A stretch of DNA of 64,000 bases from Fontivita pretiosa (GTDB taxonomy: Bacteria > Planctomycetota > Phycisphaerae > Tepidisphaerales > Tepidisphaeraceae): NCBI RefSeq assembly GCF_050410795.1, contig NZ_CP191258.1:2666001-2730000 (forward strand). Direction: 5' to 3'. The first letter of the stretch is position 1. Each line of letters opens with the position of its first letter. The translations under genes and the position numbers were made by a program. Shown in pieces: positions 42,003 through 51,821 of this stretch. The notes beneath the pieces were generated by a model. That model did no database searches, had not been told where the DNA came from, and saw only the letters and a list, made by a program, of their open reading frames with translations.

Positions 42003-43034
42003 TCACCGCGTGGTCGGCGGCTCGGGGAGCTTGAGGACCATTCCTTCCTTCAGCCTGGCCGGATTGGGACCGATTGTGGACTTGTTCAGCTCGTAGAGCT
42101 TGTCCACGCGGTCGGCCTTGCCATAAAGCTTCAGGGAAATCTTGTAGAGGCTGTCGTTGGGCTGCACGCGGTATTCGGTCCTGGGATCGGTCGCGGGCGC
42201 GGCGGCGGTGGCGCGCGGCGAATCGGAAGCGGCGGCGGTGGTTGAATCGGCCCGCACCTGGCTGATCGGCGGAAGGTTGATCACCATGCCCGGACGCAGC
42301 TTTCGCGGATCCAGCGTCGGGTTGGCGCGGATCAGGTGCGGGTAATACGCGGCGCTGCCGTAGGCGGCCTGGGCGATGGTCGCAAAGCTCTCGCCCGGCT
42401 GTACCACGTGCGTTCGGGCACCGGGAGCGGCGCTGGCGGAGGCGTCGGGCCGTGACTCGCTGGCGGCGGAGGATTCGAGCGACGGCGAAACTGCACCAGG
42501 GGCCAGCGCAGCAGCCGAATTGGAGGCGGCGACGGGTGGCAGCGCGCCTGCGGACTGCGCAGCGCCGCCGGGCGACGAGCCGTTCAGCTCCGCGGGAGTC
42601 GATTGATTGGCCTCGGCCCGCAGCGGCGGGGTGGCGACGGCGGGCTGGGGCGTGTCCGGCGCCGCAGGCTGGGGCGTGCTGGTCATCATCACCGGAATCC
42701 GGCCGTCATTCAGCGCCGCCGACCATTGGTCCGCTGCCGACCCGGGCAAGGCGCCCATCGACTCGCCGCTGGCGCCTTCGGCGTCGCTGTTGACGGAAGC
42801 CACCCCCGTTGTCGGAGTGAACGGATCGACGGTATTAGCGGCGCGGGCCGGATCAGCCGACGCCGCCCCGCTGTTGCCGGGCGAAGCCTGGGTGGCCGAG
42901 GTGGAAGTAGCCGTATCGAGGCTGACCTGTTGGGGTTGATCGTCCGGGCCGGAGATGACCAGCACATAGACGATCAGGACTGCCAGAAGCACGCCGCCGA
43001 TTGCGAAGCCGAGTTTCACGTCCGTGCGCATCAT
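42003..43034 (-). CDS. Membrane-anchored protein with two LysM domains
   Basis: A 343-residue cell-envelope protein. A short cytoplasmic lead and one membrane helix (FAIGGVLLAVLIVYVLVI) are followed by a long Ala/Ser/Pro-rich linker of about 180 residues. Two LysM domains follow: THVVQPGESFATIAQAAYGS and EYRVQPNDSLYKISLKLYG, each ending with a GMV.NLP or GMVLKLP strand. LysM binds peptidoglycan or chitin, so it may bridge membrane and wall; there is no catalytic domain. AAAGGA lies upstream of ATG 43034. It follows secDF on the same strand after a 97-base gap. Confidence 0.88.
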   Translation of the reverse strand: MMRTDVKLGFAIGGVLLAVLIVYVLVISGPDDQPQQVSLDTATSTSATQASPGNSGAASADPARAANTVDPFTPTTGVASVNSDAEGASGESMGALPGSAADQWSAALNDGRIPVMMTSTPQPAAPDTPQPAVATPPLRAEANQSTPAELNGSSPGGAAQSAGALPPVAASNSAAALAPGAVSPSLESSAASESRPDASASAAPGARTHVVQPGESFATIAQAAYGSAAYYPHLIRANPTLDPRKLRPGMVINLPPISQVRADSTTAAASDSPRATAAAPATDPRTEYRVQPNDSLYKISLKLYGKADRVDKLYELNKSTIGPNPARLKEGMVLKLPEPPTTR

Positions 43035-43131
43035 GGGAATCCTTTCCCGATTGCGAGCAGGCGAATGTGGATTGTGATTAGTCGCAGGCCCACAATCCGC
43101 GATCGCCGGTCCGCAATCCGAAACCTGCCCT

Positions 43132-46100
43132 TCACGCCCCCTGCAATTGCCGCTGAGCGGCGACGGCGGGGCGCGGTGCCCCGGCCGACTGCCGTGCCGC
43201 CCTGCCGAACAGCAGCAGCGGCGACGCGATGGCGATTGACGAATACGTGCCAACCAATATGCCAACCAGCAGGGCAAAAGTAAAGCCGTGGATACCCGCC
43301 CCGCCGTAAATGTACATCATCAGGATCGTGACGATCGTCGTGCCGCCGGTCAGCAGCGTGCGGCTGAGGGTCTGGTTGATCGAATCATTGATGACGGCGC
43401 GATCGACGTGTCCGAGCTTGCCGCGGTTCTCGCGGATGCGGTCGAACACCACCACCGTGTCGTTCATCGAATACCCCATCACCGTCAACACCGCCGCCAC
43501 GAGGTTGAGATTGATGCGGAACGGCTCGATCAGCAGGGCGTCGCCCACGGGCGTGTTGGCGATGTAGTGGGCGAAGCCCACCGCCGCCAGCGTGAACAGC
43601 GTGTCGTGCAACAGCGCGATCACCGTGGCCGTGCCGTACGTGAGGTTCCCGAAGCGGATCCAGATGTATGCCATGATCGCCAGCAGCGACATGCTCAGGG
43701 CGATCAGGGCCTGTTGCTGGGTTTCGCCGGCGACCTGGGCGTCAAAGTTGGTCACCTTCTGGAGGGTCGGGGGCTTGGCGATGGCGTCGTTGACCAGATT
43801 CCACGCCGGCACCGCCAGCTCATCGGTCCACTGCTGAAGCTTGATCGGGTCGTTGTGGTCGTAGGGCAGGTCCGGATCGGAGGTCATCACGATCGCGGTC
43901 CTGCCGTCGGGGCTGCTGGCCACGTCGAACTGCGAGTAGCGTTTGGCCGATCCGGAGCCGACCTGCGGCTGAAGTCGCTGCTGTTCGATGCGCTGGCGGA
44001 TTTCCTGGGCATCCAGGGGGGGATCCAGGTTCTTGAGCACGATCGCCACGCCGCCCAGATGCGTGCGCAGCGCCTCCGGCGCCATGCCGGCGATCGTCGT
44101 GGTCCGGGCTTCGATCGGCACGACGACCGTGCCGCTGGCTTCGGAAAACGGCGCGCCCACCAGATCGAATCTGGCTCCGACGCGGATGTTGAGCCGGTCC
44201 TGAAGGTTCTCCACGATGGCGCGGCGCACCTCCACGGCGTTGGGGTTGGGCGTGATGACCTCGTAGGTTCGCCCGTCATCACCGACCGAAACCACGCTGG
44301 GCGCCGGCAGCACCTGCGGCAGCCTGCGGGAGATCTCCGACACCAGGGCGCGCAGCTCCTCGATGTCGGTCTTCTGTTTCATCTCGAACTGCACGCTGGT
44401 GCCTGAGGAGAACTCGATGTCCAGCATCCGCCCCTGCGCCCAGCGGATGCCGAACAGCGTCAGCCCGGCGACGATGAAGATCGCGCTGAACCCGCAGAAC
44501 ATCCAGGCCTTGCCCATCCAGTCGATGTTGGGCTTGAGCATCTGGTCCCATTTGGGGAACGTCAGCGGCAGGCTGGTCAGGCTCTGGATTCTGAACTTGT
44601 CGATCAGGATCGCGAAGATGGTCTTGGTGACATACAGGGCGGTGAACATCGAGCTGAGGATGCCCAGCAGCAGAGTCAGCCCAAAGCCCCGCACCTCTTC
44701 GGAGCCGAACACGTAAAGGAAGGCAGCGGTGATGGCGGTGGTGACGTTGGCGTCGAAGATGGCGTACCAGGCCCGGTCATAGGCGTTTCGCAGGGCCATG
44801 CGGAGCGACAGCCCGCGCAACTGCTCCTCTCGCAGGCGCTCGAAGATCAGCACGTTGGCGTCGACCGCCATGCCGATCGTCAGCACGATGCCCGCGATGC
44901 CTGGCAGCGTGAAGGTCGCGTTCAGCGCCGCCATCGCCCCCAGGATCAGCACCATGTTCATCAGCACCGCGATCATCGCCACGATGCCCGACAGGTAGTA
45001 GTAGCCGATCAGGAAGATCGCCACCACGGCCAGCCCGAAGTAGCAGGCGTAAAGCCCGCGGCGGAGATTGTCCTGCCCCAGTTGCGGCCCCACGGTGCGC
45101 TCGGAGATCGGCTCGTCGGTGAGCTGCGCCGGCAGGGCGCCGGCGTTGAGCGTGTTGATCAGGTAGTTCATCTCCGCCTGGCTGAATCCCCCGCGCCCGC
45201 CGGAGATTTCGCCCGAGCTGAAGATCTGGCTGTGGATGTTGGGTGCGCTGATGATCTTCTCGTCCAGCACGATCGCCAGCGGCTTGCCGATGTTGTTGCC
45301 GGTCAGTTCGCCGAAGAGTTTGGCGCCCTGGGGATCGAAGGTGAAGCCGACCTTTCGCTCGCCGGCGGTGAAGATCGGATACGCCCGCTCCAGCGACCAC
45401 TTGGGCTGCCCCTCGCGCTGGGCCATGCTCTTGTCGGGTGTGGTGTAGGCCAGCGCGTAGTGCTTCTCGTTCCACTCGACGGTTGGGAAACGGAATTCAT
45501 CGGGGCGTTCCACGACGTACCAGCGCGCCTCGTCCGCCGCCTGCACCGCCGGGCCGCGCGCCTTCAGCCGCTCGGCCATATCCTGGAACAGCCGCGGGTT
45601 CTCCTGCGGCAGGACCAGGATGTGGAATTCCAGCACGCCCGAGCCGCGCAGCAGCCGCTTGAGGTCTTCGGCGTCGTCCAGCGAGCCGCGCACCTTGCTG
45701 TATTCGGCGTACTCGCGGGCGAACGCGTCGATCGCCGCCAGACGAGCCGGAAAATCAGCGAACTTCTGCTTCAGCTCCGCCAGGCGCTTTTCGCGCGTCT
45801 CCTTGTTTTTCAGATCCAGAATCGACTGTAGCTGGTTGACGCTCAGGTTGGTGTCCGAGAGCTGCTGGATCAGCTTCTCGTACTGTTCTTCGAGCCGCGC
45901 CTGCTCGGCGGCGTTGCGGTTGGCCTTGGCCTGCTGGATCTGGTCCCACGTGCTGCTCAGCAGACCATAGATTTTCGAGCGCGCTTCCGAGCCCATCTCC
46001 AGGCTCTTGAGCTTCGCGGCCCGCTCGCTGCCCTTCAGCTCCTGCACCGCATACAGCACTTCCCCGGGGCGGACGTTGGTGTCCTCCAGGGCCTTCTGGG

Positions 46101-46440
46101 CCGCGGCGAAAGCGGCGCGGCGAGCCTTGGCCTGCTCGCTCTTGTTCGTCAACGGCATCTGGATTTCCAGCCGCGTGCTGCCCTGAGGCCGCCAGATCAG
46201 GTTCCGCACTCCATCCGGGTCCACGCGCTTCTTCAGCGCTTCCATCACCCGTTCAGCCAGGTCCGGCGCGTATTCGCCTTCCGGGGCCTTGATCTCGTAC
46301 AGCAGGCTGGTTCCCCCGACCATGTCGATGCCGGGCTTGAGATCCGGACGCTTCGGGTTTCCCGATGGAAAAATCGCCCACAGCGCCAGCAGAAGAACCG
46401 CGAGGCTGACGGTAACGCGGCCGGAAATATTCGTTGGCAT
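43132..46440 (-). CDS. secDF: Fused SecD-SecF protein-export translocase subunit
   Basis: A 1102-residue fusion. SecD signatures are the early PGIDMVGGTSLLYEI, GGFSQAEMNYLINTLNAGALP and the membrane domain with GIAGIVLTIGMAVDANVLIFERLREE. The SecF half begins about residue 640 and contains SSGTSVQFEM, and MGYSMNDTVVVFDRIREN with LSRTLLTGGTT. Twelve membrane helices are expected, six per half. Within the first periplasmic domain is a long coiled-coil-like insertion (about residues 110-260, rich in Ala, Glu, Gln, Lys). SecDF uses the proton gradient to pull proteins out of SecYEG. It is in the tgt-yajC-secDF order. The start is ATG 46440. Confidence 0.95.
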   Translation of the reverse strand: MPTNISGRVTVSLAVLLLALWAIFPSGNPKRPDLKPGIDMVGGTSLLYEIKAPEGEYAPDLAERVMEALKKRVDPDGVRNLIWRPQGSTRLEIQMPLTNKSEQAKARRAAFAAAQKALEDTNVRPGEVLYAVQELKGSERAAKLKSLEMGSEARSKIYGLLSSTWDQIQQAKANRNAAEQARLEEQYEKLIQQLSDTNLSVNQLQSILDLKNKETREKRLAELKQKFADFPARLAAIDAFAREYAEYSKVRGSLDDAEDLKRLLRGSGVLEFHILVLPQENPRLFQDMAERLKARGPAVQAADEARWYVVERPDEFRFPTVEWNEKHYALAYTTPDKSMAQREGQPKWSLERAYPIFTAGERKVGFTFDPQGAKLFGELTGNNIGKPLAIVLDEKIISAPNIHSQIFSSGEISGGRGGFSQAEMNYLINTLNAGALPAQLTDEPISERTVGPQLGQDNLRRGLYACYFGLAVVAIFLIGYYYLSGIVAMIAVLMNMVLILGAMAALNATFTLPGIAGIVLTIGMAVDANVLIFERLREEQLRGLSLRMALRNAYDRAWYAIFDANVTTAITAAFLYVFGSEEVRGFGLTLLLGILSSMFTALYVTKTIFAILIDKFRIQSLTSLPLTFPKWDQMLKPNIDWMGKAWMFCGFSAIFIVAGLTLFGIRWAQGRMLDIEFSSGTSVQFEMKQKTDIEELRALVSEISRRLPQVLPAPSVVSVGDDGRTYEVITPNPNAVEVRRAIVENLQDRLNIRVGARFDLVGAPFSEASGTVVVPIEARTTTIAGMAPEALRTHLGGVAIVLKNLDPPLDAQEIRQRIEQQRLQPQVGSGSAKRYSQFDVASSPDGRTAIVMTSDPDLPYDHNDPIKLQQWTDELAVPAWNLVNDAIAKPPTLQKVTNFDAQVAGETQQQALIALSMSLLAIMAYIWIRFGNLTYGTATVIALLHDTLFTLAAVGFAHYIANTPVGDALLIEPFRINLNLVAAVLTVMGYSMNDTVVVFDRIRENRGKLGHVDRAVINDSINQTLSRTLLTGGTTIVTILMMYIYGGAGIHGFTFALLVGILVGTYSSIAIASPLLLFGRAARQSAGAPRPAVAAQRQLQGA

Positions 46441-46544
46441 ATCAAATCTAAGGATGAAGGATGGGGGATGAAGAATGAAGCCAAGAGGCACGTACCCCGC
46501 TGCCTCCGCCTTCGTCCTTTATCCTTCTGCCTTCAACCTTCCTT

Positions 46545-46925
46545 CTACGACTGCTTGCTTTCCGCTTCCTCGATCACGCGATGGATCGCGCTGCGGAGGT
46601 ACCAGACTTTGGTATTCGTGTTCTCGTCGAGCTTGAGTTGCACCCGGTCGTTGCGAGTCTCCAACACGCGCCCGATCTCCCCGCCGATCGTGACCACTTC
46701 ATCCCCCTTTTTCAGCCTCGCCAGCATGTCCTGACGTTTTCGCTCTTCCTTGCGCTTGCCGCCGATCATGAAAAACCACAGCACCGCGAACAGCAGCAGG
46801 ATCATGAACATCGGGCTGCGGAGGAAATCGAACCACTCCGGCGGCCTGGGCGCTGTGCTCGGCGGGGCGGCCTGCGCGATCAGTTGTCCAAATCCGTCGA
46901 TCCAGTTGCTTCTCAAGCCAATCAA
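46545..46925 (-). CDS. yajC: Preprotein translocase subunit YajC
   Basis: A 126-residue protein with one membrane helix (FMILLLFAVLWFFMI) and the YajC cytoplasmic motif KGDEVVTIGGEIGRVLE. YajC associates with SecDF, encoded immediately downstream. The likely start is TTG at 46925, overlapping the tgt stop as TTGA with AAAGGG upstream, indicating translational coupling with tgt. The 104 bases between yajC and secDF contain repeated GGATGAAGGATG-type and CCTTC-rich stretches that partly pair. Confidence 0.9.
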   Translation of the reverse strand: MIGLRSNWIDGFGQLIAQAAPPSTAPRPPEWFDFLRSPMFMILLLFAVLWFFMIGGKRKEERKRQDMLARLKKGDEVVTIGGEIGRVLETRNDRVQLKLDENTNTKVWYLRSAIHRVIEEAESKQS

Positions 46926-48148
46926 GCCAGGTCCCTTTCTGCGTTGTCTGTCCCGCAATCCGTACGCTCAACGTCGCCGCTCATTTCAGCGTCGACTGCG
47001 ACTGAACCGCTGCCCGGACCGATCCGGCAGCGCGGGTCGCTGCGGCAAAAGGCCTCAAATTCCCCGCGGCCGATCGCCCGGCGGATGTCCTGCATCAACC
47101 GCTGATAGAACCGCATATTATGCACGGAAACCAGAACCGGTCCAAGCATCTCGTCGGCCAAAAAAAAGTGCCGGATCGCGCCGCGGCTGAAATGTCGGCA
47201 GGCGTAACAATCGCATCCCGGCTCGATGGGGGCCGGATCCCGCGTAAAGCGGCTGTTTCGCAGCCGGATCGAACCCGATGCCGTGAACGCCGAGGCATTT
47301 CGCCCATTACGCGTCGGCAGCACGCAGTCGAACATGTCCACACCATTGCCCACCGCTTCGACGATATCCCGCGGATACCCCACGCCCATCAGATATCGGG
47401 GTTTGTCCTCCGGCAGCATCGGGGTCACCAGCCGCAGAACCGCAACCGTTGCTTCGAACCCCTCGCCCACCGCAAGCCCGCCGATCGCGTAGCCGGGGAA
47501 ATCCATGGCGATGAGCTTTTCGGCGCACAGCGTCCGCAGCGAGGGGTCGGTCCCTCCTTGTACGATTCCGAACAGCGATTGATCGTTCGGCCGCGCGTGG
47601 GCCTGTTGACATTCCGCCGCCCAACGCAGCGTCCGCTCGACCGCCAGACGGTGGTATTCCAGCGGCTTGTTGGGGTCCGGGCACTCATCGAAGGCCATGA
47701 TGATGTCGGCCCCCAGATCGTTCTGCACCTGGATCGATCGACTGGGGGTAAGGTGGACCAGCGCCCCGTCGATGTGGCTCTTGAAGGTGACCCCGTGGTC
47801 GTCGATGCGATTGATGTCCGCCAGCGAGAAGACCTGGTATCCGCCGCTGTCGGTGAGGATGGGCCCCGGCCAGGCCATGAACCGGTGCAGCCCGCCCAGC
47901 TCCGCGACGACCTTTTCTCCCGGGCGGAGCATCAGGTGATACGTGTTGGCCAGGATGATCTGCGTGCCGGTCGCCGCGACGTGGTCGGGCAACACGCCCT
48001 TGATGGTGCCCTGCGTGCCGACGGGCATGAACGCGGGCGTGTCGAACACCCCGTGCCGGGTGGTCACGCGCCCCAGCCGGGCGCGCGTCGCGGGATCGCG
48101 GCGAATCAGCTCATAGCTCAACGGCGGCGATTCACTTGCCTTGCCCAT
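46922..48148 (-). CDS. tgt: Queuine tRNA-ribosyltransferase
   Basis: A 408-residue enzyme exchanging guanine 34 of certain tRNAs for a queuosine precursor. Active-site motifs are LTDSGGYQVFSL (the general-base Asp; family consensus SGGFQ), FGIVQGGT and FDCVLPTRNGR with the nucleophilic Asp. The zinc site is CDCYACR with the later His of VSVHN. A C-terminal tail beyond residue 380, rich in Asp and Ser, exceeds the usual length. The ATG at 48148 matches the family start. It is first in tgt-yajC-secDF. The divergent gene is holA. Confidence 0.95.
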   Translation of the reverse strand: MGKASESPPLSYELIRRDPATRARLGRVTTRHGVFDTPAFMPVGTQGTIKGVLPDHVAATGTQIILANTYHLMLRPGEKVVAELGGLHRFMAWPGPILTDSGGYQVFSLADINRIDDHGVTFKSHIDGALVHLTPSRSIQVQNDLGADIIMAFDECPDPNKPLEYHRLAVERTLRWAAECQQAHARPNDQSLFGIVQGGTDPSLRTLCAEKLIAMDFPGYAIGGLAVGEGFEATVAVLRLVTPMLPEDKPRYLMGVGYPRDIVEAVGNGVDMFDCVLPTRNGRNASAFTASGSIRLRNSRFTRDPAPIEPGCDCYACRHFSRGAIRHFFLADEMLGPVLVSVHNMRFYQRLMQDIRRAIGRGEFEAFCRSDPRCRIGPGSGSVAVDAEMSGDVERTDCGTDNAERDLA

Positions 48149-48249
48149 CGGTCGGCGGATCGTACATCGATATGCCCGGCCAGACCACTTCTTCACCGGC
48201 GGTCCGGGGCATGGCGGCATCGGGCTTTCGCATCGTGCCGTGTGTGCGT

Positions 48250-48277
48250 TTGACCCTGCTCAGTCCCCGGGTATCAA
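48250..48277 (+). promoter_or_regulatory. Leaderless promoter of holA
   Basis: TTGACC (48250-48255), 16 bases, TATCAA (48272-48277); the ATG follows after seven bases. No ribosome-binding site is present. It is the best complete example of the leaderless arrangement in the window. Confidence 0.6.
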
Positions 48278-48284
48278 TATCGTC

Positions 48285-49211
48285 ATGCCCGCAAAGCCCG
48301 TCTATGCCCTGGTCGGGGAGGACTCGTTCCTTCAGCTTCAGAAGCTGGCCGAGATCCGCGCGCTGTTGCCCAAAGACACGCAGGTGGTTGATGTGGACGG
48401 GGAGCAGTCGGAACTGGCCGACGTGCTGGACGAGCTGCGCAGTTTCGCGATGTTTGGCGGGGGCAAGCTGGTGGTGGTGCGCGATGCCGACGATTTCGTC
48501 TCGCGTTTCCGCGACAAGCTGGAGGATTACCTTGCCAGCCCATCTGACAGCGGCGTGCTGGTGCTGCGGCTGCGCTCGCTGCCAAAAACGCAGCGGATTT
48601 TCAAGCTGATCAGCAAGGTCGGGCAGGTATACGAATGCGCGCCGCTGAAACAGCATCAGCTTCCGGCGTGGATCGTGAATCGCGCCAAAACAGTGCACAA
48701 ACTGGCGGTGGACCTGCAGGCGGCGGCGCTGCTGGCCGACCTCATCGGCGCGGACCTGGGGCGCATCGACAACGAGCTGGCCAAGCTGGCGCTTCAGGTG
48801 AGCGGCGGCCGGCTCACCAGCGAAGCCGTTCTGGCCGGCGTCTCATTCCAGCGCGAGCAGGAGATGTGGGACCTGACCAACGAGCTGGCGATGGGCCGGC
48901 CCGTCGAGGCGCTCAAACGCTGGCGACACCTGGTGCAGCTCGATTCGTCGGCGGAGTTCCGCGCCGTCGCCTGGCTGACGATGTGGCTGGAGGACGTGGA
49001 CACAATCCTCCGTGGCGGAGATCTGGGCAAGATGTCCTGGAAATACAGAGATCGCCTGCCGCAGTTTGTGAAAGTCGCCCGCAGCTTCGACCATCAGCGG
49101 CTCCGCCGCGCCGTCGATCTGCTGGCGGAAATGGATTTCCGCACCAAAAGTGGCCTGGGAGACGCCGCCACCAACGTCGAGCAGTTCATCCTGTCGCTGG
49201 CGGGGAGTTGA
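48285..49211 (+). CDS. holA: DNA polymerase III subunit delta
   Basis: A 308-residue clamp-loader subunit. The N-terminal PVYALVGEDSFLQLQKLAEIRALL is the characteristic opening strand and helix, then FAMFGGGKLVVVRDADDF, a DLQAAALLADLIGADLGRIDNELAKLAL segment, and a C-terminal domain starting VSFQREQEMWDLTNELAMGRP. It opens the beta clamp for loading. The frame is open upstream to 48141, but MPAKPVYALVGEDS is the homologous start and a leaderless promoter ends directly before it. Confidence 0.9.
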   Translation: MPAKPVYALVGEDSFLQLQKLAEIRALLPKDTQVVDVDGEQSELADVLDELRSFAMFGGGKLVVVRDADDFVSRFRDKLEDYLASPSDSGVLVLRLRSLPKTQRIFKLISKVGQVYECAPLKQHQLPAWIVNRAKTVHKLAVDLQAAALLADLIGADLGRIDNELAKLALQVSGGRLTSEAVLAGVSFQREQEMWDLTNELAMGRPVEALKRWRHLVQLDSSAEFRAVAWLTMWLEDVDTILRGGDLGKMSWKYRDRLPQFVKVARSFDHQRLRRAVDLLAEMDFRTKSGLGDAATNVEQFILSLAGS

Positions 49212-49343
49212 ACATGAACCGAACGATGATGACCCCTGCCAGTTACTGAACTTCATTTGCAGCTTCGTGACTTGGCGGCCCGGGGTTTCGATTTGCCGCT
49301 GCTGGATAGACAAGCGGCGACGAATACCGAACAATGCTGAGGC

Positions 49344-50282
49344 ATGCTCAGGAAGAAAGCGACTCGCATCGTGAATGTCGGGCTGACGCAGATGAGCTGC
49401 TCGCCCGACGTGAAGGAAAACCGAGCCAAACAGCTTCGGCTGCTGGAGCAGGCGGCCAGGCAGGGCGCGCAGATCATCTGCACCCAGGAGCTGTTCGCCA
49501 CGCAGTACTTCTGCCAGGTCGAGGACCATCGCTTCTTCAAGCTGGCCGAGACGATCCCCGGCCCCAGCACCGACGCCATCGCAAAGCTGGCCAGCAAGCA
49601 CAAGGTGACGGTGATCGCCTCGCTGTTCGAGAAGCGTGCCGACGGGCTTTATCACAACACGGCGGCGGTGATCGGCCCGGACGGTTCGATCCTGGGGCTG
49701 TATCGCAAGATGCACATCCCGGATGATCCGCTGTACTACGAGAAGTTCTACTTCACGCCCGGGGACACGGGATTCCGCTGCTGGCGGACCGAACAGGCCA
49801 ACATCGGCGTGCTGATCTGCTGGGATCAGTGGTTTCCCGAGGCCGCGCGGCTGACGGCCATCCAGGGCGCGCAGATCCTGTTTTATCCCACGGCGATCGG
49901 TTGGCATCCTGCCGAGAAGCAGCAGTACGGACAGGCGCAGCACGAAAGCTGGGAGCTGATCCAGCGATCGCACGCGGTAGCCAACGGCTGCTTCGTGGTC
50001 GTGCCCAACCGCGTCGGACTGGAGAAGATCCAGGGTCCGGATGGCAGATATGTCAATGAAGACGGCATCGAGTTCTGGGGCCAGAGTTTCGTGGCCGGGC
50101 CCAACGGGCAGGTCCTGGCCAGGGCGTCGGTGGACCGCGAACAGGTGCTGGTGGTGCCGTGCGATCTGGAGCGCGTGGAGTTCAGCCGAACGCACTGGCC
50201 ATTCCTGCGTGATCGGCGGATCGACGCCTATGCGGACCTGACCAAACGATTCATCGACGACGCCGTGCCGTTCAAAGCATGA
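49344..50282 (+). CDS. aguB: N-carbamoylputrescine amidase
   Basis: A 312-residue nitrilase-superfamily enzyme converting N-carbamoylputrescine to putrescine. The catalytic Glu-Lys-Cys triad is in QELFATQYF, YRKMHIPDDP and LICWDQWFPEAARL. The PDDPLYYEKFYFTPGD stretch and QAQHESWELIQRSHAVANG are typical of the plant/bacterial AguB group. The partner enzyme, agmatine deiminase, is encoded at 50665, so the two make putrescine from agmatine. The start is ATG 49344; GAGG lies only one base before it, too close to be an ideal ribosome-binding site. Confidence 0.92.
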   Translation: MLRKKATRIVNVGLTQMSCSPDVKENRAKQLRLLEQAARQGAQIICTQELFATQYFCQVEDHRFFKLAETIPGPSTDAIAKLASKHKVTVIASLFEKRADGLYHNTAAVIGPDGSILGLYRKMHIPDDPLYYEKFYFTPGDTGFRCWRTEQANIGVLICWDQWFPEAARLTAIQGAQILFYPTAIGWHPAEKQQYGQAQHESWELIQRSHAVANGCFVVVPNRVGLEKIQGPDGRYVNEDGIEFWGQSFVAGPNGQVLARASVDREQVLVVPCDLERVEFSRTHWPFLRDRRIDAYADLTKRFIDDAVPFKA

Positions 50283-50304
50283 GCGCAAGCACAAGGGCTG
50301 GAAC

Positions 50305-50565
50305 ATGAGCGAATCGACTGCGACCGGAACGTGCGGGTTTTGCGGCAAAATGTCCGACCGTGTGGTGGAAGGCCCCAGCGGCGCCTACGCCTGCTGGGAC
50401 TGCCTGTTGCGGGCCAGGGACGTGCTGGCCAATCTGCAAAAGACGTTCACGTGCAGCTTCTGCCTGGAAAGCGTGGCGGGCAGCTCGGTGGTCGAAGGGC
50501 CCAACGGCATTCACATGTGCGCGTCGTGCGTCGAGTCGGGCATCAAGCTGCTCAGCAGGTCATAA
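50305..50565 (+). CDS. Small protein with two ClpX-type zinc fingers
   Basis: An 86-residue protein made of two C-x2-C...C-x2-C zinc fingers of the ClpX N-terminal type: CGFCGK with CWDCLL, and CSFCLES with CASCVES, each containing the VVEGP-G motif of the family. In ClpX this domain binds substrates and adaptors. Here there is no ATPase domain, so it may be an adaptor or a free regulator. AAGGG lies before the ATG. It lies 22 bases after aguB and before aguA, suggesting cotranscription. Confidence 0.8.
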   Translation: MSESTATGTCGFCGKMSDRVVEGPSGAYACWDCLLRARDVLANLQKTFTCSFCLESVAGSSVVEGPNGIHMCASCVESGIKLLSRS

Positions 50566-50664
50566 CACGCCTGCGGTTAGGCAACAGCAGAACACCCGCG
50601 ACCTCGATCAAAGGTGCTGCCGATTTCGGGGGCACAGGACTACAGCAGCCGACGTACGACACGG

Positions 50665-51750
50665 ATGGTCAGGAAAAAGCTGAAGGTTTTGGACAAGACT
50701 CCCGCGGAGCTGGGCTACAGCTTCCCCGCGGAGTGGCACCGGCATGTGGCGACGTGGTTGAGCTGGCCGCGGCCGGAGGGGATTTCGTTCCCCGGGCGCT
50801 ATCACAGGGTACCGCAGAATCTGGCGCGGATCGTGCGCGAGATTCAGTCGCGCGAGCAGGTGCATATCAACGTTCCCAACGAGAACTGGCGGTACATCGT
50901 CCGCCAGCAGCTCAAAGAGCACGGCTGCCCCACGCACAACGTGTTCTTTCACTTCATCAGGACCAACGAGTGCTGGTGCCGCGACCACGGGCCGGCCTTC
51001 GTGCTCCGAAGGTCCAGGCGCAAGGGACGCAGGGCGGAAGTCGCGATCGTGGACTGGGGCTTCAATGCGTGGGGCGGGAAGTATCCGCCATACGAGGATG
51101 ACGATGCGGTGCCCACGCGGATCGCCGAGGAGCTGAACCTGCCGGTGTTTTACCCGGGCATCGTGATGGAAGGCGGGGCCGTGGACTTCAACGGCGCCGG
51201 CACCGTCATGACCACGACCTCCTGCCTGCTGAACAAGAATCGCAATCCCGGACTGTCCAAGCAGCAGATCGAGCAGTACCTCAAGGACTACTACGGACAG
51301 CGACACGTCGTGTGGCTGGGCGAAGGCATCGCCGGCGACGATACCGACGGACACATCGACGACCTGGCCCGGTTCATCAGTCCGACCAAAGTCGTCATCG
51401 GGATCGAACAGGACCCCAGAGACGAGAATTACCAGGTCCTCCAGGACAATCTCCAGCGGCTGCGCAAGGCAAGGGATCAGGACGGCCGGCCGTTCCAGAT
51501 CATCGAGTTGCCGATGCCTGGCGTGGTCGAGCACGCCGGGCAGCGTTTGCCGGCCACGTACATGAACTTCTACTTTGTCAATGGAGCGTTGCTGGTTCCG
51601 ACATACCGGCACCGTCGCAACGATCGCCGCGCCCTGCAAATCCTTCAGCAGCACCTGCCCGGGCACCGGGTGATCGGCATCGACTGCGTCGAGCTGATCT
51701 GGGGTCTGGGGGCGATCCACTGCCTGACGCAGCAGCAGCCCAGGCCGTAG
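50665..51750 (+). CDS. aguA: Agmatine deiminase
   Basis: A 361-residue enzyme of the guanidino-group-modifying family hydrolysing agmatine to N-carbamoylputrescine. Features are GYSFPAEWHRHVATWLSWP near the start, ECWCRDHGPAF, VMEGGAVDFNGAG, GDDTDGHIDDLARF with catalytic Asp and His, and GLGAIHCLTQQ with the catalytic Cys. The start is ATG 50665 by homology; an upstream GTG at 50614 is in frame. Partner aguB lies upstream, with the zinc-finger gene between. Confidence 0.93.
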   Translation: MVRKKLKVLDKTPAELGYSFPAEWHRHVATWLSWPRPEGISFPGRYHRVPQNLARIVREIQSREQVHINVPNENWRYIVRQQLKEHGCPTHNVFFHFIRTNECWCRDHGPAFVLRRSRRKGRRAEVAIVDWGFNAWGGKYPPYEDDDAVPTRIAEELNLPVFYPGIVMEGGAVDFNGAGTVMTTTSCLLNKNRNPGLSKQQIEQYLKDYYGQRHVVWLGEGIAGDDTDGHIDDLARFISPTKVVIGIEQDPRDENYQVLQDNLQRLRKARDQDGRPFQIIELPMPGVVEHAGQRLPATYMNFYFVNGALLVPTYRHRRNDRRALQILQQHLPGHRVIGIDCVELIWGLGAIHCLTQQQPRP

Positions 51751-51821
51751 CGTGTCCTGTGCCTGGCCCCGGGCGGCGTTGCGTGGGGGCGGGGGGTTCA
51801 TTACGATGCCGCGCTTTGCGA

